Shown: positions 43,626 to 63,479 of the stretch, in pieces
How the letters are laid out: the number at the start of each line of letters is the position of its first letter
How positions within the stretch are numbered: the stretch's first letter is position 1
Translations under genes and position numbers: made by a program
Assembly: GCF_021869535.1 (NCBI RefSeq)
Contig: NW_026262593.1
Location: forward strand, 61,712,318 to 61,776,317
Source: Mytilus californianus
Lineage: Eukaryota; Mollusca; Bivalvia; Mytilida; Mytilidae
Reading direction: 5' to 3'
Length of the DNA: 64,000 bases
Notes under the pieces: model-generated
The model's database searches: none
Told to the model about the DNA's origin: nothing
What the model saw: the letters and a program-made list of their open reading frames with translations, nothing else

Positions 43626-45182
43626 TTGTAACCATTTTAGGAATATATATATATGTTTTCAACAATGACTATTTTCTTAAATACTTACAGTCCGTTCAGA
43701 GAACTTACCTTAATATTCATTGGTGAAAAATGGCAACTTTACATTTCAAAATATGCACATAATATACCGTTTCCTTCAAAATTATGAGTAATTTTAAATT
43801 GTATACTGATTAAGGGCTTTATCATATGAATGATCTATCCTACGACTGTGCATTGATTTTAAAAGCGTTAATATGGTTAGCCAACTTTTATCTCCAATTT
43901 GATAAATTAGTTCATATGGATTCAACATTTTAAATTTATATTTATTAGTCAAAAGTTTATCATCAAATTTGGCAATGTCTCTTGCATTATCAGCTTATAA
44001 GAATTACTCTGCGTTCGCTTGGTGTTTTCAATTTCAATAAAATCTTTTCAATAAATATTTATGTAGGTGCACGATGAATAAATGTTCTCATTTTTTGAAT
44101 TCTATATTTAATTTATTCCTTTTCCTGAAATTTTCATCCAAATAAATATAAAAAAAGTAGTACATAAGATGTGCAAGATGTACCAAGCGATTGGTTCCGT
44201 TACGGCTCAATATTGACGGAAAGTAGTGGTCAAGGTTAAGACGTCAGACTCGGAATGTGGGAAAATTCTTTATCAAGGCGTTGGTTTTGAATAATTATAT
44301 TTTTATTCAATGGTCATTATTGTAGAAAATAAAGGTTCATTCCTCGTGGTTATTGGACATAGTCTACCATTCATCTTAAGAATTTGTTTCTCCTCAATAG
44401 TTCGGACCAATAATTTGAGTCATTTAAATTTAGATTTAATTATCGTTATTGGTATAATGTATCATTCGTATATATACCGATATGGAATGTAAATTGGAAT
44501 TCACGTTTTAAACACTTTCATATCATGGACTTCCGGATGGCAAATTTCATTCCCTTTGAATAAGCAGATGAGACCAGTTCACCATGATTTTCATATATAT
44601 TTTTAATGACAAAATTACATACTCGATCATAAATTTAACCATTATGATTTCCTATGTTATGGAGAGATAAATAGATTTGACAAATATCTGATGTATTTAA
44701 TTTCATCTGTGAAAAATAATCGAATTTTGATTTGTTTCATATGCTTATGAGTTCGTCAGCAACCTCATGCATGAGATATGTCATCTTAATTTCTCGCCCT
44801 TATTATATAATACAAAGCTTGAATGGGTGACCTGCGGCTCATCCCTATCACTCATTACATTGTAATCAGTACATATTGATGAAATTCAAAGATATAAAAA
44901 TTATATTATTTTATTTTAGAAAATAGCAGAACAAAGTTTAACGTACTTTCTCAAAATCTTGTCCTAATGGAATATATTTATAATGACGCTTAAGTAAATT
45001 CAATTTGTTAGTTTCAGTTGAGGTTAAAAGTGCATACTATAAATTACTTTTTAAACTAGTTTAACTATCCCCCGTCACATTTCCATCTTTCCGCCACCCC
45101 AAGGGTTGACTAGTAGTGGGGCGTTCGTTTATGCGGAATGAATGAATACACATCCACGTTCGGTCAGAATGAGGACATTAAA
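43626..45182. other. Intergenic, no feature recognised
   Basis: AT-rich DNA without recognisable exon, RNA or shared repeat. Confidence 0.4.
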
Positions 45183-45433
45183 TTCGATTGATTGATTGAT
45201 TGGTGTTAACACCACTTCAGCACTATTGGCTATTTTCTGGCGACCAGTGTGTACTGTTGGAGGAAGCCGATGAGAACCACAGACCTTCGGCAGGCAAACT
45301 GACAATCCTAGTCAATTAAGATTGGAGTCGAATGCACTTGCCACGTGCTGGGTTCGAACTTATAACTTCAGTGTTGACAGACTAATGATACAGTATTTAA
45401 ACTACTTAGACCACTTGGCCACCGAGATCCCTT
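45183..45433 (-). mobile_element. tRNA-derived SINE, full length, inverted
   Basis: Reverse complement of the 42653 SINE: the tail GATTGATTGATTGGTGTTAA comes first, then CAATCCTAGTCAATTAAGAT, then GACCACTTGGCCACCGAG, the A-box end of the tRNA-like head. No clear target duplication. Confidence 0.8.
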
Positions 45434-46354
45434 GATTTAAACCGATGCCTCGTGTATAGTGCTTGTCAGGCTTCCTGCACTGCACGTTAAGTAACCTTTG
45501 TAATGACTCTGTGAGAGGTCCTTAGGCCACACCAATTTGATTAATAGTTCTTCGGACAAAAGCTCCAAAAAATATGGGGCGAACGAGCGAATTTTGTTTT
45601 TTGTGTTTTATGTATTTCTTGAAAATGAGGTTTTTCTTTTTTTTTTTGGGGGGGGGGGGGGGGTGGGCTAGTGCTCTACAAGTGAAGCGAGCGGTATAAT
45701 TTTTTTTTAATTGTGTGATTTAGAAGTTGTACAATTTATGTACATGTTATAACTGGGTTATTTCATAGAAAAATGAAGAGCAACAAATGCTCTAATGCAT
45801 ATAATTTGATTTATTGGTGCCTGTACCATATCAGACTTTCTTGTCTCACTGTGGTTTAGTTAGTTTTGAATATTTTCTTCAGGTAAGTTGTGTCTATGTG
45901 AATTTTGATTTAAATCCAAATATATTTTTAGGAAGCATAGCAGATGCAGTTCATATATGAGGAAGTATGTTAGTTAGGTAAATGACACATGTTGAATAAA
46001 ATTAAAATATGTGTATGTATCCAATAAAATGCCCCTGTAAGATATTTGATACTTTTCATTATATGGTAATGATTGTTTATTGCTGTAGTTCAGTGTTTCT
46101 GTTGTTCCGTTGTTTTCCTCTTATAGTTGATGTGTTTCCCTTGGTTTTAGTTTGTTACCCGGATTTGTTTTTGCTTAATCGAATTATGACTATTGAATAG
46201 CGGTATACTACTGTTGCCTTTATTCATTGGCTGCTTGACATCCAGTTGGAACTATCTGTGCATACTTAGGATCAAAACAATGAGTGAGGTGAATATTTCT
46301 TGCTTTGTACTAAAACAAAATCCTGAGTAAGATAGTTAGTTATATTGCTTTACA
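45434..46354. other. Intergenic; T-run/G-run
   Basis: Contains a T-run directly followed by about 16 G (45648-45663). No gene recognised; the 63-codon open frame at 46009 has no recognisable feature. Confidence 0.4.
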
Positions 46355-46592
46355 TGTATTGGTTCATAAGTGTTTCTCGTTTCTCGTTTTTTATATAGAT
46401 TAGACCGTTGGTTTTCCCGTTTGAATGGTTTAACACTAGTAATTTATTTGGTCCTTTATAGCTTGCTGTTCGGTGTGAGCCAAGGCTTCGTGTTGAAGAC
46501 CGTACTTTGACCTATAATGGTTTACTTTTATAAATTTTGACTTGGATTGAGAGTTGTCTCATTGGCACTCATACTACATCTTCTTATATCTA
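46355..46592 (+). repeat. Repeat family A, copy 4 (3' part)
   Basis: GTTTCTCGTTTCTCGTTTTT, TATAGATTAGACCGTTGG and the end TTGTCTCATTGGCACTCATA. Confidence 0.75.
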
Positions 46593-47394
46593 TAGATCCA
46601 AATGTATTAAAATATTCCCTTACAATACCCGTCACCCCATTCACATGAACTTTTCTTACTGAGCAAAATACTCTTTTCTTTTGCTCCTAAAAGCTGTAAT
46701 GCATTTAAAACTCTTTAGCTCGACTAGAAGTGGTTGAACTAATTACACACCCCTTATTATTATGAGCATTTCAATCACAATACGGCATCACCTTGGTCTT
46801 GTTGGATCTCTTTAAATTCCCTCTAACAAAAGAAGACTTCTGCTTGCATGCCAAAAGACTAACAAGAGGATATGGGGTTTCATCAATATCAAATACTTAT
46901 GTGATTTTTTAAAAAAGTTCATGGAATTTTACAATTCATTTCACCCAAAAGATAGATAGGTCTATGTCTGTTGAAACAAGGATCGGGGGTGACGATGGTT
47001 CTAACAAATATTTGGATGTGTTTGTGGTCATCTAGAATGAACGAATTTTAATTTTTGCATCCTACAACAGTTCTTTAAAGGTAAAACGAGATGCATTTCG
47101 GATAACTGTGTGTTCAATAACTACTTGTTAACGGCAATGAGCTGACGCAACTGCATGTTGGCATCCCGATTATTGACCATTTATTTACAAATTGATTTAT
47201 CGCACGTGCTTTCAAAACAATAGGAGCATTATATGCAACAGAAAAGCGTCTATGTGAAAAAAAATTTCATGGAGAAAATAATTTTGGAGCGGCATGCGGA
47301 CCAAAAATTCGCAGAAGCTGTAATTTTTTTATTTTCTTTTATTGAAAAGTAAATTTCCCCAAAACAGGAGCGGGAAAATCCAAAGAACTATTAA

Positions 47395-47610
47395 TCAGAT
47401 TGGTGTGGCCTTATAGATGCACGGCAACATTTTTGCTTTATCCAACATACCCAAATTTTCCAGAGACAGTCAAAATTTCGGCCCTACATCCCGGTCGACC
47501 TGTATTGCAGAACAAAGCTACCTTTTGTACCATTTGTTCTCGTCCTAAATTTGCTAAAAAATATGTTTGCCACTAGACGCCGAGCAAGCAAATATCAATC
47601 AATCAATCAA
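47395..47610 (-). repeat. Dispersed repeat with CCAGTGGCAAATAT motif, inverted copy
   Basis: Reverse orientation: CCAACATACCCAAATTTTCC, GCCCTACATCCCGG, TTTGCCACTAGACG and a (CAAT)n tail ATCAATCAATCAATCAACC. The tail type suggests a SINE-like element. Confidence 0.55.
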
Positions 47611-48121
47611 TCAACCAAGTGTCCGTTAAAAGTCAATGTGTTTGCTATATTTATTTAGTTTTTTTTTACATTAAGAAATTTAGTATAAAAATGAGATCTT
47701 TGGTATTGTCAGATAAAACAAAAATTAACTCACAACATATCTAGATTTAGGATCATAAGAGTTAGACACCGTAGGTGACATTTGCATTGGTGTTTGAATT
47801 TGGGGGTGTTAGGGTCGTGCTAGATGCTCACTCGTGATATATATATTCCATGAATACATGTAGATGACTTAATGTTTATTGTGTACTGATTTCGTCGTTG
47901 AGTTGCTGTCTTATTGACGTATACTCTACAACTCTTTTTATTCAAAAGGAAATTAAATGTGTGTAACCATTAACCTTGTACGGGTGGCGTGACAAACATA
48001 ATAATACACTTTACAGGTACATATTATCTTTTTGTTGTTTTTATGACCACGTGTACAATGAATTTTCAGTCATTAGGTAAGTGTTTCGAGTTATACATCG
48101 TATTATTGTTAATTTTACATA

Positions 48122-48238
48122 ATGCAGAAATGTCGCTACATCTACATTGCGGTTCAGCTTAGCCTTTTGGCAAACATGGTGCTGTTTACATCGATCTACC
48201 TAATTTATTCTGAGTACAGACAAACCTGTGCAACGTAA
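48122..48238 (+). other. Short open frame that could be a first exon (signal-anchor type)
   Basis: 38 codons beginning MQKCRYIYIAVQLSLLANMV with a roughly 20-residue hydrophobic stretch and a short polar end (YSEYRQTCAT). A possible donor ACGTAAAA overlaps the stop codon. It would fit the N-terminus of a type II membrane protein, but no partner exon was found before the cytidine deaminase gene. Low confidence. Confidence 0.2.
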
Positions 48239-49318
48239 AACAGTTTTCTAGCATGGACCTAGATAAAAAAAATTTAAATGCATTTTCTGTTTCAAGAAAT
48301 TTAAATCTTTCCTTGATTTTGATGTGCATATTTTTTCGTTTCGACAGAAGGTGCAAAAATAAGCCAAGCCGGAGGGGGAAATTTTTTTGATGTTAAGGGA
48401 CGAGCTAGGAGTGTCCGATGTCGGATGTCTACATAAACAATAGAGGACACAGATATCTGCACAACAATAGGTGTTTTAAATCATATGAAATTCAAGTGTT
48501 TGTTTGTTCGTTTTAGCATCTTCTTCAGGCTTGACAAAAAAGTTAATCTCAAATTCTTAATTTGTTTTTTTTTAATTTGCTGAACCCAACATTGCATATT
48601 GTTTTTTCATATATATTGGCCAAGTCACGCTTTAAAACTTTTGCAAGTGTCTGTATACTCACAGTGAATTTTGATCATTATGTTTGTCAGAACTTCAAAT
48701 TATGACTGATGCATTCGTTTTAGGCGAATCGTTATAGCCGGTGTCATTTAGACACACAAGGGGAGGGTGTAACAAATACTCGTTCACACATGTATAATCA
48801 AATAGGTATACAGTAATATTATCTTAAATAAAATCTTTCGGTCCTGATTAAATTTGTATAGATATGTTCTCGACGTATATCAATTATCCCAACATTTTGA
48901 ATCCTGAAAATGTTGTATATCAGCTCTTACGACTTGGTCCATTCAAAATAGAATTAACCACTTACAGTGGCGTAGCGATGCCATTTTTAAGTGTACGCCC
49001 AAGCCTCGGCAAAAGGTCTGAAGGTCCCCAGCGGCCCCAGGGCAGAGGACCTCCAAGTAGAGGGCGAAACCCCTGGAAGCTCACGTGTTATCCTGAAAAA
49101 GAGACCATTTCTGTCATTAAAAATTCATCAATAGCAACATACTTTGTCGGTTGAAAACACAAAACTTTACTACATAGAGATGATTTCAGCTTCCCAGTTG
49201 TGAACTTTCAATTTCAAGGTAGCAACATTCCAGTAGACGTTTGATATGTGTATATATCTCCCAGTTGATACGATATTTTAAAACTTGCATTTCCTTGAAG
49301 AAGATTTCTACTAGGAAG
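48239..49318. other. Intergenic; one GC-rich patch
   Basis: A GC-rich patch at about 48965-49090 (AGTGGCGTAGCGATGCC, CAGCGGCCCCAGGG) stands out from the AT-rich surroundings and may be part of a dispersed element, but no second copy exists in this window. Confidence 0.4.
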
Positions 49319-49745
49319 CTTTTAAACCAAGTGTTGCAAGTGGTGAAGTTGAAAGCATCCCTTTAGAAATTTTAAGATCGCTATCACGAGTTGGTTGACT
49401 GTTTCACAATTGACGACAAACATGTTCCATTGTTGTAACCACAATTCCGTCTTCTTTTCTTCGAATTTGAATTTCCGAATAAGACTTATCTCCGAGTTTT
49501 TACTTACATGAGCAATACGACGGGTGCCACATGTGGAACAGGACACGCTTACCCTTCTGGAGCTCCTGAGTTCACCCCCGGTTTTAGGTTGGGCTCGTAT
49601 TGCCTAGTCTTTTGTTTTCTATGTTGTCTTTTATATACTGTTTGTCTTTTCGACGTTTTTCGTCTTTTGAAATGACATTGTCAGTTTGTTTTCAACTAAT
49701 GAGTTTGAATATACATTTGGTATCTTTAGCCTCTCTTTTTAAATT
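49319..49745 (+). pseudogene. RT family 2: C-terminal RT remnant and 3' tail
   Basis: 49319-49430 reads, with frame breaks, as the end of the RT (VVKLKASL, RYHELVD). It is followed by the tail ACGACGGGTGCCACATGTGG, CGCTTACCCTTCTGGAGC, CACCCCCGGTTTTAGG and GTTTGAATATACATTTGG. This ties the tail sequences at 1575, 23225, 38948, 43420 and 51545 to this RT family. Confidence 0.6.
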
Positions 49746-50309
49746 TGATTTGTTTGGGGTTTTTTTTCATGTTGATTTCATTGTTTTGGTTTGGACTCTA
49801 ATTGTCCTTTGCTTTAGAGAAAAATGTCCAAACCGGTTACTTTAGAATATGTTTAAAAGAAGATGTTGGGTAAACCAATCAATAGACAAAAAAATCAAGA
49901 CTTTATAAAAATTGAAAAAAAAACAAGTTCTATATTAATTATTTTAACTTCATACAATTTTCACACCTTTTTCCCGGGAAATGTCGTTAATGGACGCATG
50001 AAATGATTAATTTTCATAGATGGTCAGGTGTAACATAAAAATGCAAGCCACGCATATAGTATTCCAGCAGATACTAAATTGCTTTAAACAAAAGTAATCT
50101 GAGTAGAATATTCACTGTTAATTCAAAGTTTGACAGAAAATGAACAAATATATCATTTGATACCATTTGAAATTTAAAAGTAAATTTCGTCACTTTTATG
50201 GCTTCAATTGTAGTCATTGAAAAAAGCATTACAATCTAATTGCTCGTGTGCTTCAAAACAGTTTCTTTAATTTATTTGGATGAGATTTATTTTCCCTCCG
50301 AAATTATTG

Positions 50310-50360
50310 TGCACGCTCGGGCGTTTTGACGTAAACGTAGCAACGCGCCTGTCTTGTAGG
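50310..50360 (+). promoter_or_regulatory. Candidate promoter region of the cytidine deaminase gene
   Basis: A CpG-rich patch in AT-rich DNA (CACGCTCGGGCGTTTTGACG, TAAACGTAGCAACGCGCC) with a CRE-like TGACGTAA, about 170 bases before the first identified coding exon. The position and composition suggest a promoter; there is no direct evidence. Confidence 0.3.
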
Positions 50361-50530
50361 AAATGTGGAACAAACTTGTACGATTTCTGCGGTTTAAAAA
50401 TACCTACATATGATCATTAATCTTTTTCATCTGCACAAAGTATAACATATTAAAACAAGACCATCAATGTAATCTCTGTGGGTCCCTACTAGTGTAGTAT
50501 AAAGTAAATAGACCAGCATTATAATTACAG

Positions 50531-58230
<7,700 letters not shown>

Positions 58231-58287
58231 TATATTTATCAGATGGCAGAAAAAATTCGTATTAAAAACTGTACTTTTATAAAATTC

Positions 58288-58293
58288 AATAAA
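58288..58293 (+). promoter_or_regulatory. Polyadenylation signal of the cytidine deaminase gene
   Basis: AATAAA, 58 bases after the TAA stop, followed by a GT-rich stretch (TTTTGTCAGTTG). Confidence 0.6.
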
Positions 58294-59136
58294 TAATATT
58301 TTGTCAGTTGTTTCCAGTCTTTTTAATTAAGGAGAGCAGATTCACTGCAGGTTGAGCTGCTGACCTTAATTTCTGTCTTTGATATAGTTCATATTGTCCA
58401 ATCTTTTGTTTCTCTGTAGTATTGTGGACTGTTTGTTCATCCTTTTTTTTCAATGGTTATGGTCATGTTGGTCTTTCTTTAATGTATGGTATTTTAATCC
58501 TTTTTAATGGTAACTTGCTTTGCAACATCTATCTTATTAATAATTATTATACTTCCTGTAAGAATGTCCTTCTATAGTAAAATTGCTTTATTTTTGCATA
58601 GTTTTTGAAAGAAATATATAACTGCACTATGCGAAAATAGTATGCCTTGCTGTTGCAACAGACTATTGATTTTCATGTCAGTCATTTTCAATTTCACGTG
58701 CAAAGGCGGAGCTTAGTTGCTTTGACATAGCAATCAAAGCTATGACACGATGTCTTTTTGGTACTTTTTCATCTTGAAGTCAACATGAGTTCATGCCTTC
58801 AAAATTGAGCAAAATATAGGTACTTCATAACAAGTTTAAGACAACCTCTAGCACCAGCTTAAGCAAAATTCTACTTGTTTAACTACTCAATAATGATTAA
58901 TATTCAGAAAGAGTTAAAATCAATCTGTTCACCTCAATACACATACTTTTGAATCTATTTATTTGTAACTCTTTCTAACAGTCAAGTAGACAAAATCAAC
59001 TTTCTTTAAGACAGCATATATACATGCAGAAAAAACATAAAGGGCTTCTTTTCATACTATAAAGCATTTTTTTTACATAGAAATACACAATTAGCACTAT
59101 TTGAAATAATAAACAGTCAGTATAATAATGATATTA

Positions 59137-59239
59137 ATGTTGTGTTTAACATTGACTATGGAAAATAGTAGCCAGGGAGAGAGACAATATTGTGTCTCAC
59201 CCTGGCTACTATTTTCCCATAGTCAATGTTAAACACATT
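59137..59239. repeat. Near-perfect 100-bp hairpin
   Basis: Left arm GTGTTTAACATTGACTATGG then AAAATAGTAGCCAGGG; right arm CCCTGGCTACTATTTT then CCCATAGTCAATGTTAAACAC. The centre is ACAATATTGT, so there is almost no loop. Mismatches are few. It could be a tiny foldback element or a strong RNA hairpin. Confidence 0.85.
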
Positions 59240-59389
59240 ATTATATAAATAGTATACTGTGGTTTGTGATATTTGTGATATTTGTGTAACAGTAGGTATA
59301 AATAGTTGGCCTTCAACAACTTTGTTCTGTTTTATGATGGGTTTATTTACCTAAACAAATATTATTGGCTAGAGGTATAGGGGGACGGT

Positions 59390-59700
59390 TGAGATCTAGC
59401 AAAACATGTTTAACCCCTTCACATTTTCGGCCCGTCCCAAGTCAGGAACCTCTGGCCTTTGTAAGTCTTGTATTTTAAAAAAAATTTTGTTTCATTTACT
59501 GTTTATGTTTTTTGGATTTTAGTGTGATATCCATTAACGCTGAACTAGTATACATTATTGTTTAGAGGCCAGCTGAAAGCCTGCCTCCCGGTGTGGGATT
59601 TTCTCGCTGTGTTGAAGACCCATTGGTGGCCTTGGGTTGTTTTCTGCTCTTTGGTTGGGTTGTTGTCTCTTTGACACATTCACCGTTTCCATTCTCAATT
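59390..59700 (+). repeat. Retroelement-tail-like dispersed sequence
   Basis: AAACATGTTTAACCCCTTCA, CCCGTCCCAAGTCAGGAACC, GTGTTGAAGACCCATTGGTG and GGTTGTTGTCTCTTTGACAC run in the same functional order as family A and PLE tails but with different wording. Probably the 3' part of another family. Confidence 0.45.
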
Positions 59701-59792
59701 TATTCCAGTTATTTTTGTTGTACCCTTCAGTGTTACACTATCACTTTTTCGCAAGCTCTGAGAATATACTGTGGTGTCATTTTTCTTAAATA

Positions 59793-60191
59793 TTAAGGAT
59801 GTACATAGGTGAAATTTTAAAAGTCTAGAAATTAAAATTGATACTATACGTCAGAAGAGCATTAGTTAAGGAACAAAATAAGCTAAAAATATTGGTAGGT
59901 TATGGAGCTCCTTTTCGAGATATTTATATTTTTTTAAATGGCAGGAAAAGGCTGACTCGGACTTATATACCTTATATATGCATTGGTATTATTTAGGTCT
60001 CAAATCGAAAGAAAAGAAATCTAGAATCTGCTTAAATTTGGGTAAATGACCTTTTATGAGCTATTGAAGTCTTATATGAAAAGTAAAATGGGTGATATGG
60101 AGCAAAATATTTTACACTGTATCATAGGAAAAAAACAAAGCAGTCAGAACATCTGCCAAAGTTCCTAAACCTGACCTAAGTACATCCTTAA
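59793..60191 (-). mobile_element. MITE family TTAAGGATGTAC, complete copy
   Basis: Starts TTAAGGATGTACATAGGTGA and ends GACCTAAGTACATCCTTAA, 399 bp, non-coding. Confidence 0.8.
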
Positions 60192-61004
60192 TGTTACAGA
60201 AGTGTTACTTTATTCAATTGACATCCACGCCATACAGTGTGTCATTAAGCATGTGTATCCTTTCAAAAGGTAAGTATAACGTAGTGATATGAATAGCACA
60301 TACACACAAAATCTGACTCAGTGTGTCAGTCTAAGACAACTGATGGTATATTCACATGACATGAACTTGTTATTGCCGAGAATATGCATGTAATATTTGC
60401 CACTGAAAGTTAAGTCTTTATCAATCAATAAATTATTAATAAATTAAACCAGTCTCAATACTATATATGTTAAGACTCCTGTCCAAGTGATGCCATGCTA
60501 GTGTTGAAAATGAGAAAATGACAGTAACACAAGATTATGACAAAAAGACTTTTAATATTCCTGTGTAGAAAACAATACTTAATTTAAATGCAACTATCAC
60601 AGATATTTAATATATAAAATTTAAAAAACATCAACAACACTTAATAAAATAACATATAAATAAATAATGAAAAAGATTGTGATAAAGTCACAATTGTCTA
60701 CAAAAACAGTACAATTCAAAATACATTTATATGTACTTATATAATCACTTTCATAAAATTTGTTTAAAAATGACACATTTATAAAAAGCTACAGGTAAAC
60801 TCATGATATTTTTTTTTATTTTTGAAAGATTAACAGGTAAAAAAAATCAATAATACTGTATATAGGCTATTTTTAAAAGTTTAAGACCATGAAATTTTGT
60901 TGTTGAAAAGATTAATTTATGATGTTAGTGCTCTGAAATTCATTGATTTAAATATTCTGAAAAGTTTTTGGTGGTTTTCACATTACCAACATTTTTTTAA
61001 TGAT

Positions 61005-61360
61005 GTTCTCCGATTGTGTTTTAATTTTTTGTCAGATATTCAAAATCCTCTGGTTTTATCCATGAAATGCCATTTAAAATTTTGGCCACTCACCCCTACT
61101 TTTCTTTTCATAATTTTATCACATATAGTTGAAAAAGCCTACTTTGAAAATCTTATAAAATCCTTGTTATTTTGTCATAGTTTTTGAAAGTAAAAAGATG
61201 CTAATGTTAAATGTATGAAAAATCAAGAGAATAATTGCCTGTCAAATTTACAATGGCTTATTTCTCAAAATCAAGGACAAGATATTCATATTCATGTACT
61301 ACTAATTTTAAGCAGTCTTTTAAAAAGCTTGTAATTTTGTAACAGAGCAGCAAACATCCT
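61005..61360. repeat. Diverged TTAAGGATGTAC-family relative
   Basis: TTTTTTGTCAGATATTC, CCTACTTTTCTTTTCATAAT and AGCAAACATCCTT align with 35330-35692. Confidence 0.5.
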
Positions 61361-62201
61361 TTACTGAGAAAACAAAGCCAAAATTGATATCGTGCAAAAA
61401 CAACCAACTATATATTTTGTTCAACCAAATTAAATCAGCAAAAATTAAAATCTTGCAAGAACTGACTAATGTTAGCCTATATATATGACATATTTTCACA
61501 CATCATCTTTTATATCAGTATTTTCAATCTTCATAACATTTAAATATTCAACATCCAACATGTGAAACCATGCTGTAAAATGATGCCTTGCTATGTAAAA
61601 TTATGAAAAGCCCATTTAAAATAATAGAAAGTTCTATACTTATTTCTCAACCTTACATCATATCAAATCAATTCTAAAAACATTTTAATTCAAAACTTTC
61701 AAATCACTTAAAGTGAAATATTGAAAAAATATACTTCATAGGAAATATAAAATCTATAGGAACTTGTTTTTTCTTACAAGTCTATAACAACTAAGTTTTC
61801 TATAAGGCCATAATACAAAAAGTCATGGATTCTTATCCAGTTTTTTTTCCAAATTGAGGAAGGAGGTTTATTTCTTTTTTACCATTTTTTGGTGAAAAAT
61901 TATTGTAATATACAAGAAAATAGCCCAAAATATTTGTTGCTCTTAAAATAGCAAGGAGAGGGGAATAAAAACATAGTATTATTTTTTTATCATGGCCTAA
62001 AAACTGAATTTTCTTATCATCTCCTTGCTTGATGTTTTAAAAAAAGTTATCAACAAATTGAAGCAATGGCTATTGTATCAAGCAGACAAAAACATAAATC
62101 AACTGGTGCAAACACAACAACATTTCCTCTTAAACAAATAAACTGTTCATACACAGTATAACGGGTCAATAGCCTTACCCATATTTCATCTCCAATAAAT
62201 T

Positions 62202-62407
62202 AACTGCTATTCATTTATTTCGTTGGATAACAATTTTCATGGGATTCATGTCACAGGTGAACCACAAATTTGAATATTCAACTAATTAAAAAAAAATTGG
62301 CTTCTTTGCAGAATTGACATATCCATGAATCAAATATCCACGAAAAATGCAAGTTTTTCTCATTTCCCAAAAAATTATTATCCACATAAAATAAACGATT
62401 CCATAGT
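62202..62407. mobile_element. Relic of the CTGTGGATTCATT MITE family
   Basis: ACTGCTATTCATTTATTTCG at one end and ATAAACGATTCCATAGT at the other, with TTTTCATGG/CCACGAAAA motifs inside, about the same length as the 208-bp copy at 30140. Confidence 0.5.
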
Positions 62408-63479
62408 ACACAGTGTAACTGGTCAATAGCCTTACCCATATTCACTTTACATGCTATAACAGATTTTTAACAAGAATTAAGTACTTGTGCACTCATTAAC
62501 AATATGTAAAAAGCAACAACCACAACAAATTATACTGGCAGCAAAACAATTGAAAAAAGTTTCAAAGTAAGCACCAGGCCTAACAGTCGTAAAAATTCTT
62601 AAGACTAAATTTGATGAACAATTTAGTATACATACAATCTACTTAAGTTGTAAGATCTGTGATGAAACACAGGACAGAGTTCTTTTGCTGACAAATAAAC
62701 TTTTTAAGATTTCACGAATTCCTCAATGTAATGTTATAAGTTAACTTCCTTTTAAAACCAGCATGTAATCAAAGAAACAGCAAAATTAAATGATAACAGT
62801 TAAATTAAATGATAACAGTTAAATTCACATTATGGACACAATAAATTAACCTTAAGAGTCTTTAAAAATTCTGATGTTGTAGGATAGCACATTTAATTAC
62901 TTTTGACAAGAATGGCCACATGACAACACTTAAGGATTCTTAGATTAGACAGTGACTTCATACATAACATTATAATGATGAAAAAATCCTTTATAAAAGG
63001 AATATCAGTTTGTTTGTTCAATTAATATTCTGACCCTTTAATTTGAGATAGAATAGTCAGTATACTTGAACCAATAGATTTTATAAAATTATTTTTTCTT
63101 GCAAAAACAGGAGATGCCACCTGCTAAAACTTACAGTTTCTATGAACATGATGAATAAGTTGTGCTTTAATTTCATATTTGTATTATAAAAATTTGTTGT
63201 GAAGCCTATAAAGCATTTTTTAGTGTGCTACATACATTTGTACCCCATTTAGAAAGGTTTAAGGGTGATTTATGTTTTTTTTAAACTGTTTGTTCATCTT
63301 TCATTTCTTGCTTCACTTATTTTTCATTTTGATTATCAAGATTCATTAACATCATTTGATCTTTTCACAAACTGCAAACATTTTGCAATTGTATATTAAA
63401 AGAAATTCAAAAGTTATAGCCTTATAATAATTTATAACTACATGTACATTCAAATATTCTAATTATCTGATGTAGAAAT

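Noticed and set aside
48960-49157. GC-rich patch as a coding exon
   Set aside because: The composition stands out, but there are no matching splice-bounded frames and no recognisable protein motif; more likely a repeat fragment.
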